46,985 nucleotides of DNA from positions 1 to 46,985 of the forward strand of contig NZ_BJXA01000073.1 of assembly GCF_007990755.1 (NCBI RefSeq). The letters run 5' to 3'. The notes beneath the pieces were generated by a model. It did not search any database. It was given only the letters and a program-made list of their open reading frames with translations, and was not told the DNA's origin. This document shows positions 34,077-41,881 of this stretch, piece after piece; the stretch's first letter is position 1; every line of letters starts with the position of its first letter. The stretch comes from Nocardia ninae NBRC 108245 (GTDB lineage: Bacteria > Actinomycetota > Actinomycetes > Mycobacteriales > Mycobacteriaceae). Made by a program: the position numbers and the translations under genes.

Positions 34077-35488
34077 CACCGGGTGAACTCGTCGAGGGTG
34101 ACGCCGAGTAGGTCGCAAGTCGCCCGCAACGCAGCCCGGTGGTCGCCGGGCACCGCGTGAATGTGGTTGGCGCCGAAGCGGGACAGGAAATCCTCGGCCC
34201 GGGCATCCAGCCGGGCGAACGCGTGCGGCCATTCCCAGGTGGACTGCTTCATCAGCGCTTCGTTCGTCTGGTCGTCGTAGGTCTCGAAGTCGCCCAGCAT
34301 CAACTGCATTCGATACTCGCCGTCCTTGCGCGTCAGCCGGGCCAGTGTCATGGCACCCGGTGCGGCGAGGTGATGCACCGAGGCACCACCCGCCGGAAAG
34401 AAGAACACCTCCGGGTACAGGTGCACCTTGGCGAGGTTCTCCGCCGGGTCCGCGCTGCGAGCCGCGAACCAGGTCGCGTGCTGGCCCGAATTGCACAGAT
34501 CCCAGATGTCGCGGTCGGCGTGGTAGTGCCGCACATCGGCGAAAAGCACCGGGGTTCCCGCGATCTGCTTGAGCAGCTGCATGGTCAGCGCACCGTCCAT
34601 GTCCGCCTCGGTGGCGCACACGTGTGTTTCCTTCGGCCCGTTCCAGTCGTAGGGGTCGTTGAGGAAGGCCTCGGTGATGTCCATCGTGGCGAAGTACTGG
34701 GTGAGTTCCGGCTGGCCCTTGATCCCCGAGAAGTCCAGGCGCCGTTCGGCGATCAGCTCACGCACCGCCAGATACGAGCGAATCTGGCGCTCCAGGATGT
34801 CCGGTGTCAGCTTCGCGCCGTCGTAATGTACGCCCGCGGCATGGCGTTCCAGCCACTCGCGGGCCGCCGTCGCCTCGCCCGCGTCGGCCAGTTCGGCACG
34901 CCGCACGATCTCCCACTGATCGATCTCCTCGACATCGATGCCGAAAAGCCGTTGCCACTGATCGGTATTGGCGACCGCCGTGTTCATCCCCATCGGTCGC
35001 CCGCCGAACCGGCCGAAGGTACTGCCGCGCAGACTCGCCACCGCCGCGGCCGCACGGGCCCGCACGCCGATCTCCTCGATCAGCGCGGGATCGTCCGGGT
35101 CGCCCCATAATCGGGTATGGTCGCGCCCGATCTGGTCGAGCGCGCCGCCAGCGGCCAGCATGCCGACCATGCCGGGCTGCACCGGGTCGATATTCGACAA
35201 CAGCAGCAGGGGACCGGGCGTCGCGCCCGCCGCGAGCATGGTGAAATGCGGGAAAGCCCAGACGGCGTAATGGAATACGGTCAGATCGACGTCGGCCCCC
35301 GCCACGCTGCGCGCCACCGAGGTGGCCAGCGCGTTGTCGCTGACGGCGGCCGCGCCACACACCACCTCATGCCCGGCGCGCGCCTGCGCCGCCACCAGGT
35401 GATCCTCGGTGGTCCCGATGAAGTCCGCGATCCCCGCGTGCACATAGTCGCGACCGTCGGACATGCTGATTACACCGATACGGGCCAT
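34076..35488 (-). CDS. L-fucose/L-arabinose isomerase family protein
   Basis: A 470-residue aldose-ketose isomerase-like protein. The N-terminal Rossmann-like domain begins MARIGVISMSDGRDYVHAG. The middle and C-terminal parts hold likely Mn-binding residues: Glu in CATEADMDGALTMQLL, Asp in VLFADVRHYHADRD and His in WEWPHAFARL, plus CNSGQHATWF. Family members interconvert L-fucose/L-fuculose, D-arabinose/D-ribulose or L-arabinose/L-ribulose. The start is ATG at 35488 with GGAGGG six bases upstream. It heads the isomerase-kinase-thioredoxin-GH172 operon and is divergent from a PfkB kinase. D-arabinose is a candidate substrate given the GH172 enzyme, but this is inference. Confidence 0.82.
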   Translation of the reverse strand: MARIGVISMSDGRDYVHAGIADFIGTTEDHLVAAQARAGHEVVCGAAAVSDNALATSVARSVAGADVDLTVFHYAVWAFPHFTMLAAGATPGPLLLLSNIDPVQPGMVGMLAAGGALDQIGRDHTRLWGDPDDPALIEEIGVRARAAAAVASLRGSTFGRFGGRPMGMNTAVANTDQWQRLFGIDVEEIDQWEIVRRAELADAGEATAAREWLERHAAGVHYDGAKLTPDILERQIRSYLAVRELIAERRLDFSGIKGQPELTQYFATMDITEAFLNDPYDWNGPKETHVCATEADMDGALTMQLLKQIAGTPVLFADVRHYHADRDIWDLCNSGQHATWFAARSADPAENLAKVHLYPEVFFFPAGGASVHHLAAPGAMTLARLTRKDGEYRMQLMLGDFETYDDQTNEALMKQSTWEWPHAFARLDARAEDFLSRFGANHIHAVPGDHRAALRATCDLLGVTLDEFTR

Positions 35489-35530
35489 GCCGGTCCCTCC
35501 GCGCGGGTGGGTGGTCGGATAGACGGTTGC

Positions 35531-35586
35531 ATTCCAGGAATACCAGGGTGCAGGCGCCGTTCGCGGCGATTCGCGAAATCGCGCGA
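35531..35586. promoter_or_regulatory. Two palindromes in the isomerase/PfkB divergent promoter
   Basis: ATTCCAGGAAT (35531-35541) is an 11-bp perfect palindrome about its central A. At 35561-35586, GCGATT-cgcga-AATCGC forms 6-bp arms within a longer, singly bulged repeat whose core TTCGCGAA is an even palindrome with a CG centre, a form common in LacI-family operators. Both lie in the 138-bp gap between the operon at 35488 and the PfkB gene at 35627. No regulator gene adjoins them. Confidence 0.45.
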
Positions 35587-35626
35587 CCACCCCGGTGGAT
35601 GGCGTGCGGATTGCTAAGGTCGCCGG

Positions 35627-36601
35627 ATGGGAACGGACCCGGCGGGGCGGGTCGATGCCGCGACCTCATCGAACGGCCGGCACTACCGCACCGAGGTGCT
35701 CGTTGTCGGCGCCTACTTCGCCGATCTGGTTTTCCACGGCCTGACGCGGCCCGTTCAGCCCGGTACCGAGGTGTTTGCCAGCGGCTTCGCGATACTGCCC
35801 GGCGGCGCGTTCACGCCCGCGATGGCGATGCGCAGGCTGGGGCACGAGGTGGTGTGGTCCACCGACTTCGGCACCGACCTGTTCAGCGAACAGGTGCTGG
35901 CGGCGGCTCGCGCGGAGGGCCTGGACGACAGCGGCTTTCGCTTGCACTCGACGCCGGTGCGCAGCGTCACCGCGGCGTTGTCGTCCCCCGCGGACCGGGC
36001 GATGGTGAGCTACCAGGACCCGGTGGCCGCTTTTCCGCTCGCGACGCTGCTGCGCGAACACCGGGCACAGGTGGTGATCCTGCCGCAGCTGCGGTACGGC
36101 GAGACCGTGTACGCCGCCCTCGACGTCGCGCATCGGCTCGGGACGCAAGTTTTCATGGACTGCCAGGACGTCCCGGGCACGCTCGACACACCGACCGTGC
36201 GTGAGATCCTCGCCGAGGTAGACATTTTCGCGCCGAACGCCGACGAGGCCTTGCGTCTCACCGGTGCGCCGACCCTCGATGCGGCCATCGATATCCTTGC
36301 CGACCTGGCGAATACGCTCGTCGTCAAACGGGGGAGCGGCGGCGCCATCGCGGTCCGGGAGGGTGAGCGGTGCGAGATCGACGCCGTCGCTGTCGAAGTC
36401 GTCGACACGACCGCAGCGGGCGACTGCTTCAACGCCGGCTTCCTGCACGCGCACCTGGCGGGACGCGCGCTGCCGGACTGTCTCGCCACCGCCGTGGCCT
36501 GCGGTGCGGCCGCGACCACGGCGCTCGGATCCAGTGCCGCGCCGGACTTGACCGAGCTACCCGGATGGCTCGCCCGGGTGCCGCGTGCCCGTCAGCTCTG
36601 A
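35627..36601 (+). CDS. PfkB-family carbohydrate kinase
   Basis: A 324-residue ribokinase-like kinase. The N-terminal EVLVVGAYFADLVFHGL and ILPGGAFTPAMAMRRLG (the usual G-G-x-x-N region with A-F-T-P in place of A-x-N) are followed by PNADEALRLTG and the PfkB signature 2, DTTAAGDCFNAGFLHAHL, in which the canonical DTxGAGD reads DTTAAGD; the catalytic Asp is kept. It should phosphorylate a sugar or nucleoside. The start is ATG at 35627. It is divergent from the isomerase operon and 44 bp upstream of the HAD-GT20 fusion, so those two probably form an operon. The missing Gly and altered substrate loop suggest an unusual substrate. Confidence 0.83.
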   Translation: MGTDPAGRVDAATSSNGRHYRTEVLVVGAYFADLVFHGLTRPVQPGTEVFASGFAILPGGAFTPAMAMRRLGHEVVWSTDFGTDLFSEQVLAAARAEGLDDSGFRLHSTPVRSVTAALSSPADRAMVSYQDPVAAFPLATLLREHRAQVVILPQLRYGETVYAALDVAHRLGTQVFMDCQDVPGTLDTPTVREILAEVDIFAPNADEALRLTGAPTLDAAIDILADLANTLVVKRGSGGAIAVREGERCEIDAVAVEVVDTTAAGDCFNAGFLHAHLAGRALPDCLATAVACGAAATTALGSSAAPDLTELPGWLARVPRARQL

Positions 36602-36645
36602 AATTCCGCACGGTTTCTTGATGCGTTCCTGCTATCGTTGCGTAG

Positions 36646-38793
36646 ATGGCAACCGGCGAGGGTTCCAAAACTGTTGAGCCGGAAGCAAGTTCACCCGGCG
36701 AACGATGCCGCGGGGGTCCCGGAAAGATCCTGGTCACCGATCTCGACGGCACCCTGCTGGGCGGTACTCCCACCGATCGGCTGCGACTGCGCAACGCGCT
36801 GATCCGGCATCCCGAGGTCACGGTGGTCTTCGCGACCGGGCGCGGCCTCGAATCGATCCGTGAGGTACTGCGCGACCCTGTTGTCCCGCAGCCACGATGG
36901 ATCATCGCCGACGTCGGCGCGAGCATCATCGACGGGGCGGACCTCACCCCGGTCACCGCGCTGCAAACGGCACTGCGCGCGGGCTGGCCCGGTGGCGAGC
37001 GCGTACGCGCTGCCCTGCGCCACTTTCCAGCGCTCACCTACCAGCACGGTGTGCCGCAGGACGGACGTTGCTCGTTCCACTTGCCGCCCGCGGGCTTGAC
37101 ACCAGCACTGATCGACGCCGTGCACGCGCTGGGTTGCTCGTGGCAATACTCGGCCGACACTTACTTCGACGTCCTGCCCGCCCACGCGAGCAAGGGCAAC
37201 GCGCTCGTCGCGCTCGCCACGCAATGGGGCTGGTCGATGGACGCGGTGCTGGTCGCGGGCGACTCGGCCAACGACCGTTCGATGTTCGGCCGCGGCGCCC
37301 ACGGTGTGATCGTCGGCAACGCCGAAAGTAACCTGCTGAGCGCGGTGCCCGCCGCCGACGCGGCACATCGGCCGGATCTGCCCGGCGCCGCCGGAATCCT
37401 GACCGCCCTACAGGATCTCGGCTGGATCGAGCCAGACTTCCCGCTGGTGGTGGGCTACCACCGCGCGCCGATCACCTGGACGCCTGACGGCTGGCGCAGC
37501 CCATCGAGCCCCAATGGCATCCTGCCGACCCTGCACAGTGTGTTCACCGGAAATCTGCGGGCCGTGTGGGCGGCGGGCGTCGTCATCGAACCCCACCAAT
37601 CCGCCGCGCACCTCGACGATCACGACACCGGCCTGCCCCTGGCCTTTCTGCCGCTGACCTCGGCCGAATGGAGCGGATACTTCCACCGGGCCTGCAAGGA
37701 AGCGCTGTGGCCGGTGCTGATGTCGCAACCGCACCGCGCGCGTTTCGATCCCGCCGCCTGGGCCGAGTATCGCGCGGTGAACCGGCGCTTCGCCGACCAC
37801 ATCAGCGCGCACGCGGCGCCGGGCGCGACCGTATGGCTGCACGACTACAACCTGTGGCTGGTGCCGGGCCGGCTGCGCGAGACGCGACCGGACCTGCGGG
37901 TCGGCCTGTTCCACCACACACCCTTTCCTGACCCGGACGTCTTCGCCGCGCTGCCGCCGGCCGCCGAGATCCGCACGTCCCTCGGTGGACTGGACTGGGC
38001 CGGCTTCCACACCGAGGTCTTCGCCGACCGCTTCCTCGGGTCACTCACCGATCACGCCCGACTACCCGTGGTCGGCGTCCACCCACTGGGCATCGACCGC
38101 GCCGCGATCGAGCAGCTGGCCCGCAGCCGTCCGCTCGGTTGCCGGAAACGCGAAGGGCACGTGGTGCTTTCGGTCGAACGCCTGGATTACATCAAAGCCC
38201 CGGTGCAGAAGGTCGACGCGATCGGCGAGCTGCTGGCCCGCCAGCCCGAACTGCGCGAGGCGCTCCGGTTCCGGCTCGTCTGCCCGCCACCGGAGCCCGG
38301 CCTCACCGCCTACGACGCGACCAGGCAGCTGCTCGAGCGCCGGATCGCCGAGGTCAATAGCGCCTGGTCGACCGGCGGCTGGCAACCCATCGAATACTTC
38401 CCGGAGTTCTTGAGCTTTCCCGAGGTCGTCGACCACTATCTCGCCGCGGACGTGTTCTGGGTGACGTCGCTGCAGGACGGGATGAACCTGACCGCCAAGG
38501 AATTCATCGCGGCGCAGGCAGCTGTCGGCGGTTGCGGTGTGCTGGTGCTCTCGCGGCACACCGGTGCTGCCGCACAGTTGGCGGCCGGAGCCTTGCTCAC
38601 CGAACCGAATTCGCCGACGGATCTGGTCGACACGCTGCTGCATGCGCTGAATCTGCCGCCCGCGCAACGCGGGGAGCGACTGGCCTGTCTGAGTGAACTA
38701 CTCGGGCAGCACAATCCGATCGAGTGGGCCGCCGAGATAATCGCCGCCATCCAGAATGCCCGGCGCACTGAGTCCACTGGCCGGGCCGCCTGA
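36646..38793 (+). CDS. HAD phosphatase-GT20 fusion, glucosylglycerol-phosphate synthase-like
   Basis: A 715-residue two-domain enzyme. Residues about 25-255 are a HAD-IIB phosphatase: motif I LVTDLDGTLLGG, VVFATGRG and motif IV VAGDSANDRSMF, like sucrose-phosphate phosphatases. Residues about 265-705 are a GT20 glycosyltransferase: WLHDYNLWLVPGRLRE, VGLFHHTPFPDPDVFA, LSVERLDYIKAPVQK and SLQDGMNLTAKEFIAAQ. HHTPFP and the N-terminal phosphatase recall GgpS/GgpPS enzymes that make glucosylglycerol from ADP-glucose and glycerol 3-phosphate, more than trehalose-6-phosphate synthase. So it may make a glucosylated polyol in one protein, often a compatible solute. It follows the PfkB kinase by 44 bp. 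The acceptor here could differ. Confidence 0.8.
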   Translation: MATGEGSKTVEPEASSPGERCRGGPGKILVTDLDGTLLGGTPTDRLRLRNALIRHPEVTVVFATGRGLESIREVLRDPVVPQPRWIIADVGASIIDGADLTPVTALQTALRAGWPGGERVRAALRHFPALTYQHGVPQDGRCSFHLPPAGLTPALIDAVHALGCSWQYSADTYFDVLPAHASKGNALVALATQWGWSMDAVLVAGDSANDRSMFGRGAHGVIVGNAESNLLSAVPAADAAHRPDLPGAAGILTALQDLGWIEPDFPLVVGYHRAPITWTPDGWRSPSSPNGILPTLHSVFTGNLRAVWAAGVVIEPHQSAAHLDDHDTGLPLAFLPLTSAEWSGYFHRACKEALWPVLMSQPHRARFDPAAWAEYRAVNRRFADHISAHAAPGATVWLHDYNLWLVPGRLRETRPDLRVGLFHHTPFPDPDVFAALPPAAEIRTSLGGLDWAGFHTEVFADRFLGSLTDHARLPVVGVHPLGIDRAAIEQLARSRPLGCRKREGHVVLSVERLDYIKAPVQKVDAIGELLARQPELREALRFRLVCPPPEPGLTAYDATRQLLERRIAEVNSAWSTGGWQPIEYFPEFLSFPEVVDHYLAADVFWVTSLQDGMNLTAKEFIAAQAAVGGCGVLVLSRHTGAAAQLAAGALLTEPNSPTDLVDTLLHALNLPPAQRGERLACLSELLGQHNPIEWAAEIIAAIQNARRTESTGRAA

Positions 38794-38804
38794 GCCGAAT
38801 CAGG

Positions 38805-39692
38805 TTACCTCGGCACGGCATTCACCGCATGCGGGTCGCGTGGCGGCGGGAAGCTGAGCCGAGCGAGGTGGACCCCGCCCTGCCCCCACCCCGCCCTTGT
38901 CACCCACCAGCGGTGGTCGTCGTGCACCACTTCGGCGGCGTGCGCGGCGATATGACCGATCTTGTCGCCGATCCGGAAGCGAAAAGGGCTGTCGCTGCGG
39001 AACACATCGGTGCCGACATAGCGCGGGCGCGGGCCGATGAACAGGTACCACCAGCCGTTGTCCTGGACGACGAAGGGGGACTCGGTATTTCCCGCCTCGG
39101 TGCCTTTGGTCGGGTCGGTGTAGGCGATATGTCGTTCGCCCCAGTGCACGAGATCGGTGCTGGTGCGGTACGCGACCACATGATGACCGCCCGCAGGTTC
39201 GCTGGTCGCGCAGTAATACATCACCCACTGGTCGCCGACCCGGGCCACCATCGGGTCGCGAGCGTCGTAACCGTCCTGGAACAGCGGACCGGAACGCGTA
39301 CGCGCCCAGTGGAACAGATCGGTCGAGGTGGCCAGGTTGATCGCGGCGGCGGTCCGGTCCGTGCCGCCGCCCGCATAGAACATGTAGTAGCGCCGGTGCG
39401 CCGCGATGACGAACGGCGCCCACAGATGCGTCTCCCCGTAGTCCGGGTCGACGTGCAACGCGGACGGCTGCTTGGTCCACGGCCCGAACAGGTCGTCCGC
39501 GGTCGCATGCGCGAACTCCGTCTCGTCGAACGGATCCGCCGGCTCGGGATGCGTGATCCCGAACAGATGCCACCGGCCACCCGCGGCCCGAACGATGGTG
39601 TGATCGTTGATGTACCACGGCTCGGACTCGCCGAGACCGGGATCGTAGATCCGGGTGAAGGCGCCCGCACGCACCACATCGCGTATCGCCAT
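38805..39692 (-). CDS. GH43/GH32-like beta-propeller glycosidase
   Basis: A five-bladed-propeller glycosidase of about 295 residues. Repeated blade motifs occur: WYINDHTIVRAAGGRWHLFG, THLWAPFVIAAHRRYYMFYA, ARDPMVARVGDQWVMYYC and ESPFVVQDNGWWYLFIG. Likely catalytic acids are the Asp in INDHT, the Asp in RDPMV and the Glu in GNTESPFVV, as in clan GH-F/J. It has no signal peptide. Several in-frame ATGs lie between 39713 and 39692; none has a strong ribosome site, and I chose the last. It follows an MFS permease on the same strand by 59 bp. Substrate is probably a furanoside or pentoside, by family only. Confidence 0.75.
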   Translation of the reverse strand: MAIRDVVRAGAFTRIYDPGLGESEPWYINDHTIVRAAGGRWHLFGITHPEPADPFDETEFAHATADDLFGPWTKQPSALHVDPDYGETHLWAPFVIAAHRRYYMFYAGGGTDRTAAAINLATSTDLFHWARTRSGPLFQDGYDARDPMVARVGDQWVMYYCATSEPAGGHHVVAYRTSTDLVHWGERHIAYTDPTKGTEAGNTESPFVVQDNGWWYLFIGPRPRYVGTDVFRSDSPFRFRIGDKIGHIAAHAAEVVHDDHRWWVTRAGWGQGGVHLARLSFPPPRDPHAVNAVPR

Positions 39693-39751
39693 GCCCACCA
39701 TCATCCTCGTCATGGTCGCGCCGCTGTGCTGATCACCCGCACCGATGCGGT

Positions 39752-40930
39752 TCAGTGCCGGGTGCGCAGCGCTCCCGCGCCCGCCGCTGCCGCCAGGACG
39801 AACAGCACCGGAATCGCGAGACCGACCGTGAGACCGTGACTTTGGGCGACGTAGCCGATCAGCACGGGGCCGGTGAAGAAGCCGAGATAGCCGACGAACG
39901 ACACGTTGGCGATGGCGCGGGCGGGTGCGACGCCGGCCACGGTGCCGCTCGCGGCGAAAGCCAGCGGCAGCGTGCAGGAGATGCCGAGGCCGAACACCGC
40001 CAACCCGATCAGCGCCGCGGTGGTGTCCCCGATCAGCAGTGCCGTGCCCAGGCCGAGTCCGGCCGCGACGGTGCCGATCAGGAACGGCCGCACCGGGCCG
40101 GACCAGGCGACGAGCTGATCGCCGAGCAGGCGTCCGGCACACATCGACCCGGCGAACAGCGCGAAGCCCAGGGCCGCGACCGTGGTGCTGGCGTGCGTCT
40201 CGTCGCGCAGGTAGACGGCGGTCCAATCATTGGCCGCGCCTTCGGCCAACGCCACGCAGAACGCCAGTACGCCGAGGACGATCAACCTGGTCGGCCAACG
40301 CCGTGCGCTCCCACCGGCGACCTCCGCGCCACGCACGGTGCGGTCGGTGGCCGACGGCAACATCCCGCGCGCGCCGAGCACGGCCGCGGCGGCGACCAGC
40401 ACGCTGACGCCGAGGAAGTGGCCCGCCAGCGTCACCTGCGCCCGCTCGACCGCCGCACCGACCAGCGAACCGCCGATCATCCCCAGGCTGTGACAGGCGT
40501 GGATGCCCGACAGCAGCGGCCGCCCACTGGCCTGCTCCACGGCCACCCCGTGCGCGTTCATCGCGACGTCCACCACACTGTTGAGCACCGCGAACACGAG
40601 CAGCGCTGCCGTCAGCCCGGCCAAGTTCCCGGCGACCAGCAGTCCGGACAGCGACAGCGCGAACGGCGGCACCGCGAGGCGCAGCGTGGCGCGGCTCCCG
40701 AACCGCAGCGTGACGAACTTGCCGAGTTGCAGGCCGAGTACGGCCCCGATGTTCAACCCCGCGAACGCTGTTGCCAGCCCGGCTTCGTCGAGCCCGAGCT
40801 CGTCCTTGATCGTCGGCGTGCGCGCTACCCAGGTGGCGAACAGCGACCCGGTGAGGAAGAAGGTCAACCGAACCGACCACAGCGCCGACCGGATGTCGGT
40901 GGTGGATGGGCCCGAAGTCAGCATCGGCAC
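39752..40930 (-). CDS. MFS transporter, fucose-permease/YbjJ-like
   Basis: A 392-residue membrane protein with about 12 hydrophobic helices. The opening LWSVRLTFFLTGSLFATWVA, then RTPTIKDELGLDEAGLATAF, and the central NDWTAVYLRDETHAS are typical of the small MFS group near FucP/YbjJ. It should move a small solute across the inner membrane, by proton symport or efflux. The GTG at 40930 has AGGAG nine bases upstream; the ATG at 40924 is an alternative. It precedes the GH43/32-like gene in a probable two-gene unit, which suggests sugar uptake followed by hydrolysis. It is divergent from the tyrosine phosphatase gene; a 10-bp palindrome CCTCGCGAGG (40955-40964) lies between. Confidence 0.82.
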   Translation of the reverse strand: MPMLTSGPSTTDIRSALWSVRLTFFLTGSLFATWVARTPTIKDELGLDEAGLATAFAGLNIGAVLGLQLGKFVTLRFGSRATLRLAVPPFALSLSGLLVAGNLAGLTAALLVFAVLNSVVDVAMNAHGVAVEQASGRPLLSGIHACHSLGMIGGSLVGAAVERAQVTLAGHFLGVSVLVAAAAVLGARGMLPSATDRTVRGAEVAGGSARRWPTRLIVLGVLAFCVALAEGAANDWTAVYLRDETHASTTVAALGFALFAGSMCAGRLLGDQLVAWSGPVRPFLIGTVAAGLGLGTALLIGDTTAALIGLAVFGLGISCTLPLAFAASGTVAGVAPARAIANVSFVGYLGFFTGPVLIGYVAQSHGLTVGLAIPVLFVLAAAAGAGALRTRH

Positions 40931-41083
40931 CGGCGCGTGCTCCTCTCAGCAGACCCTCGCGAGGTCACGAAGCGGCCAGCGAAGCACGAAAGCCAGCGCC
41001 CGGCAACATCTTTACGCTGTGCTCGCCGTAGACTGGTGGTGCGACCCCGGCGAGCGTTGATCCGGGCTTGCAGAGAGTCAGTC

Positions 41084-41848
41084 ATGGATAGCGACCTCAC
41101 CTCGCGCCGGTGGGTGAAATTCGCCGAGATCGACAATGCGCGCGATCTCGGTGGTCTGCCCGTGCAGGGCGGCGGCGCAACTCGTTTCGGTGTTGTCTAT
41201 CGATCCAGCACACCCCAGCAGTTGTCCGAATCGGACCTGGCCCATCTGCTCGGGCCGGTGGGTTTGCAGACCCTCGTGGATCTGCGGACGCCACTGGAGG
41301 TTACGCAGGAGGGGTACGGCAGGCTCGCCGAAAGCGCCGTGCGGCTGGTGAATCTGCCGGTATGCAAAGTGGCGAGTACGGCAGCACCCAGCGAATCGGT
41401 GCCGGACGCGCAGCGGTTCGATCTACGGCAGCTCTACCACGAACTGCTTTCCGGCAGTGCCGACTCCGTGGTGTCCGCCGCACGATTGATCGGTGACGCG
41501 CGTCGTCATTCGGTCGTGTTCCATTGCGCCGCAGGCAAAGATCGCACCGGCATCCTGGCCGCCGTGCTGCTCGACGCGGTCGGCGTGCAGGCCGAGGCCA
41601 TCGTCGCGGACTACGCCCTCACCGCAGAACGCATCGTCCGCATCCGCGCCCGCCTCGACGCCCTGCATTCCTACCGAGGTCTCCCGCCGGTGCGGACCGG
41701 AATCCTCGGCGTCGACCCGGCCCCGATGCGCCGCTTCCTGCGCGACCTGCACACCGACCACGGTGGCGCCGCCCGCTGGCTGCGGGCGAACGGCCTCACC
41801 GACCTCGAACTGGCCGCCCTGCGCCGCGCGATGGTCGAGCAGTCCTGA
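41084..41848 (+). CDS. Tyrosine-protein phosphatase (MptpB-like)
   Basis: A 254-residue phosphatase. The P-loop VVFHCAAGKDRTGILAAVLL carries the catalytic Cys and Arg of the C-x-x-G-K-D-R-T-G type, shared with mycobacterial PtpB/MptpB and related lipid or protein phosphatases. The N-terminal NARDLGGLPVQGGGATRFGV and YRSSTPQQLSESD are also family features, as is VDLRTPLE. It may dephosphorylate proteins or phosphoinositides. The start is ATG at 41084; the frame is open far upstream but there it is the antisense of the MFS gene. It stands alone between the MFS gene and the UvrA-like gene. Confidence 0.87.
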   Translation: MDSDLTSRRWVKFAEIDNARDLGGLPVQGGGATRFGVVYRSSTPQQLSESDLAHLLGPVGLQTLVDLRTPLEVTQEGYGRLAESAVRLVNLPVCKVASTAAPSESVPDAQRFDLRQLYHELLSGSADSVVSAARLIGDARRHSVVFHCAAGKDRTGILAAVLLDAVGVQAEAIVADYALTAERIVRIRARLDALHSYRGLPPVRTGILGVDPAPMRRFLRDLHTDHGGAARWLRANGLTDLELAALRRAMVEQS

Positions 41849-41881
41849 TCGGCGCGGATCCAGCGCTGCGACTAGAACCTC

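Noticed and set aside
36646-38793. Trehalose-6-phosphate synthase (OtsA) assignment for the GT20 fusion
   Set aside because: The N-terminal HAD domain and the HHTPFP-type segment fit GgpS/GgpPS-like enzymes better. It is left as an alternative only.
40955-40964. Palindrome CCTCGCGAGG between the MFS and phosphatase genes
   Set aside because: It is short and made of GC-rich words common in this genome, so it was not called as an operator.
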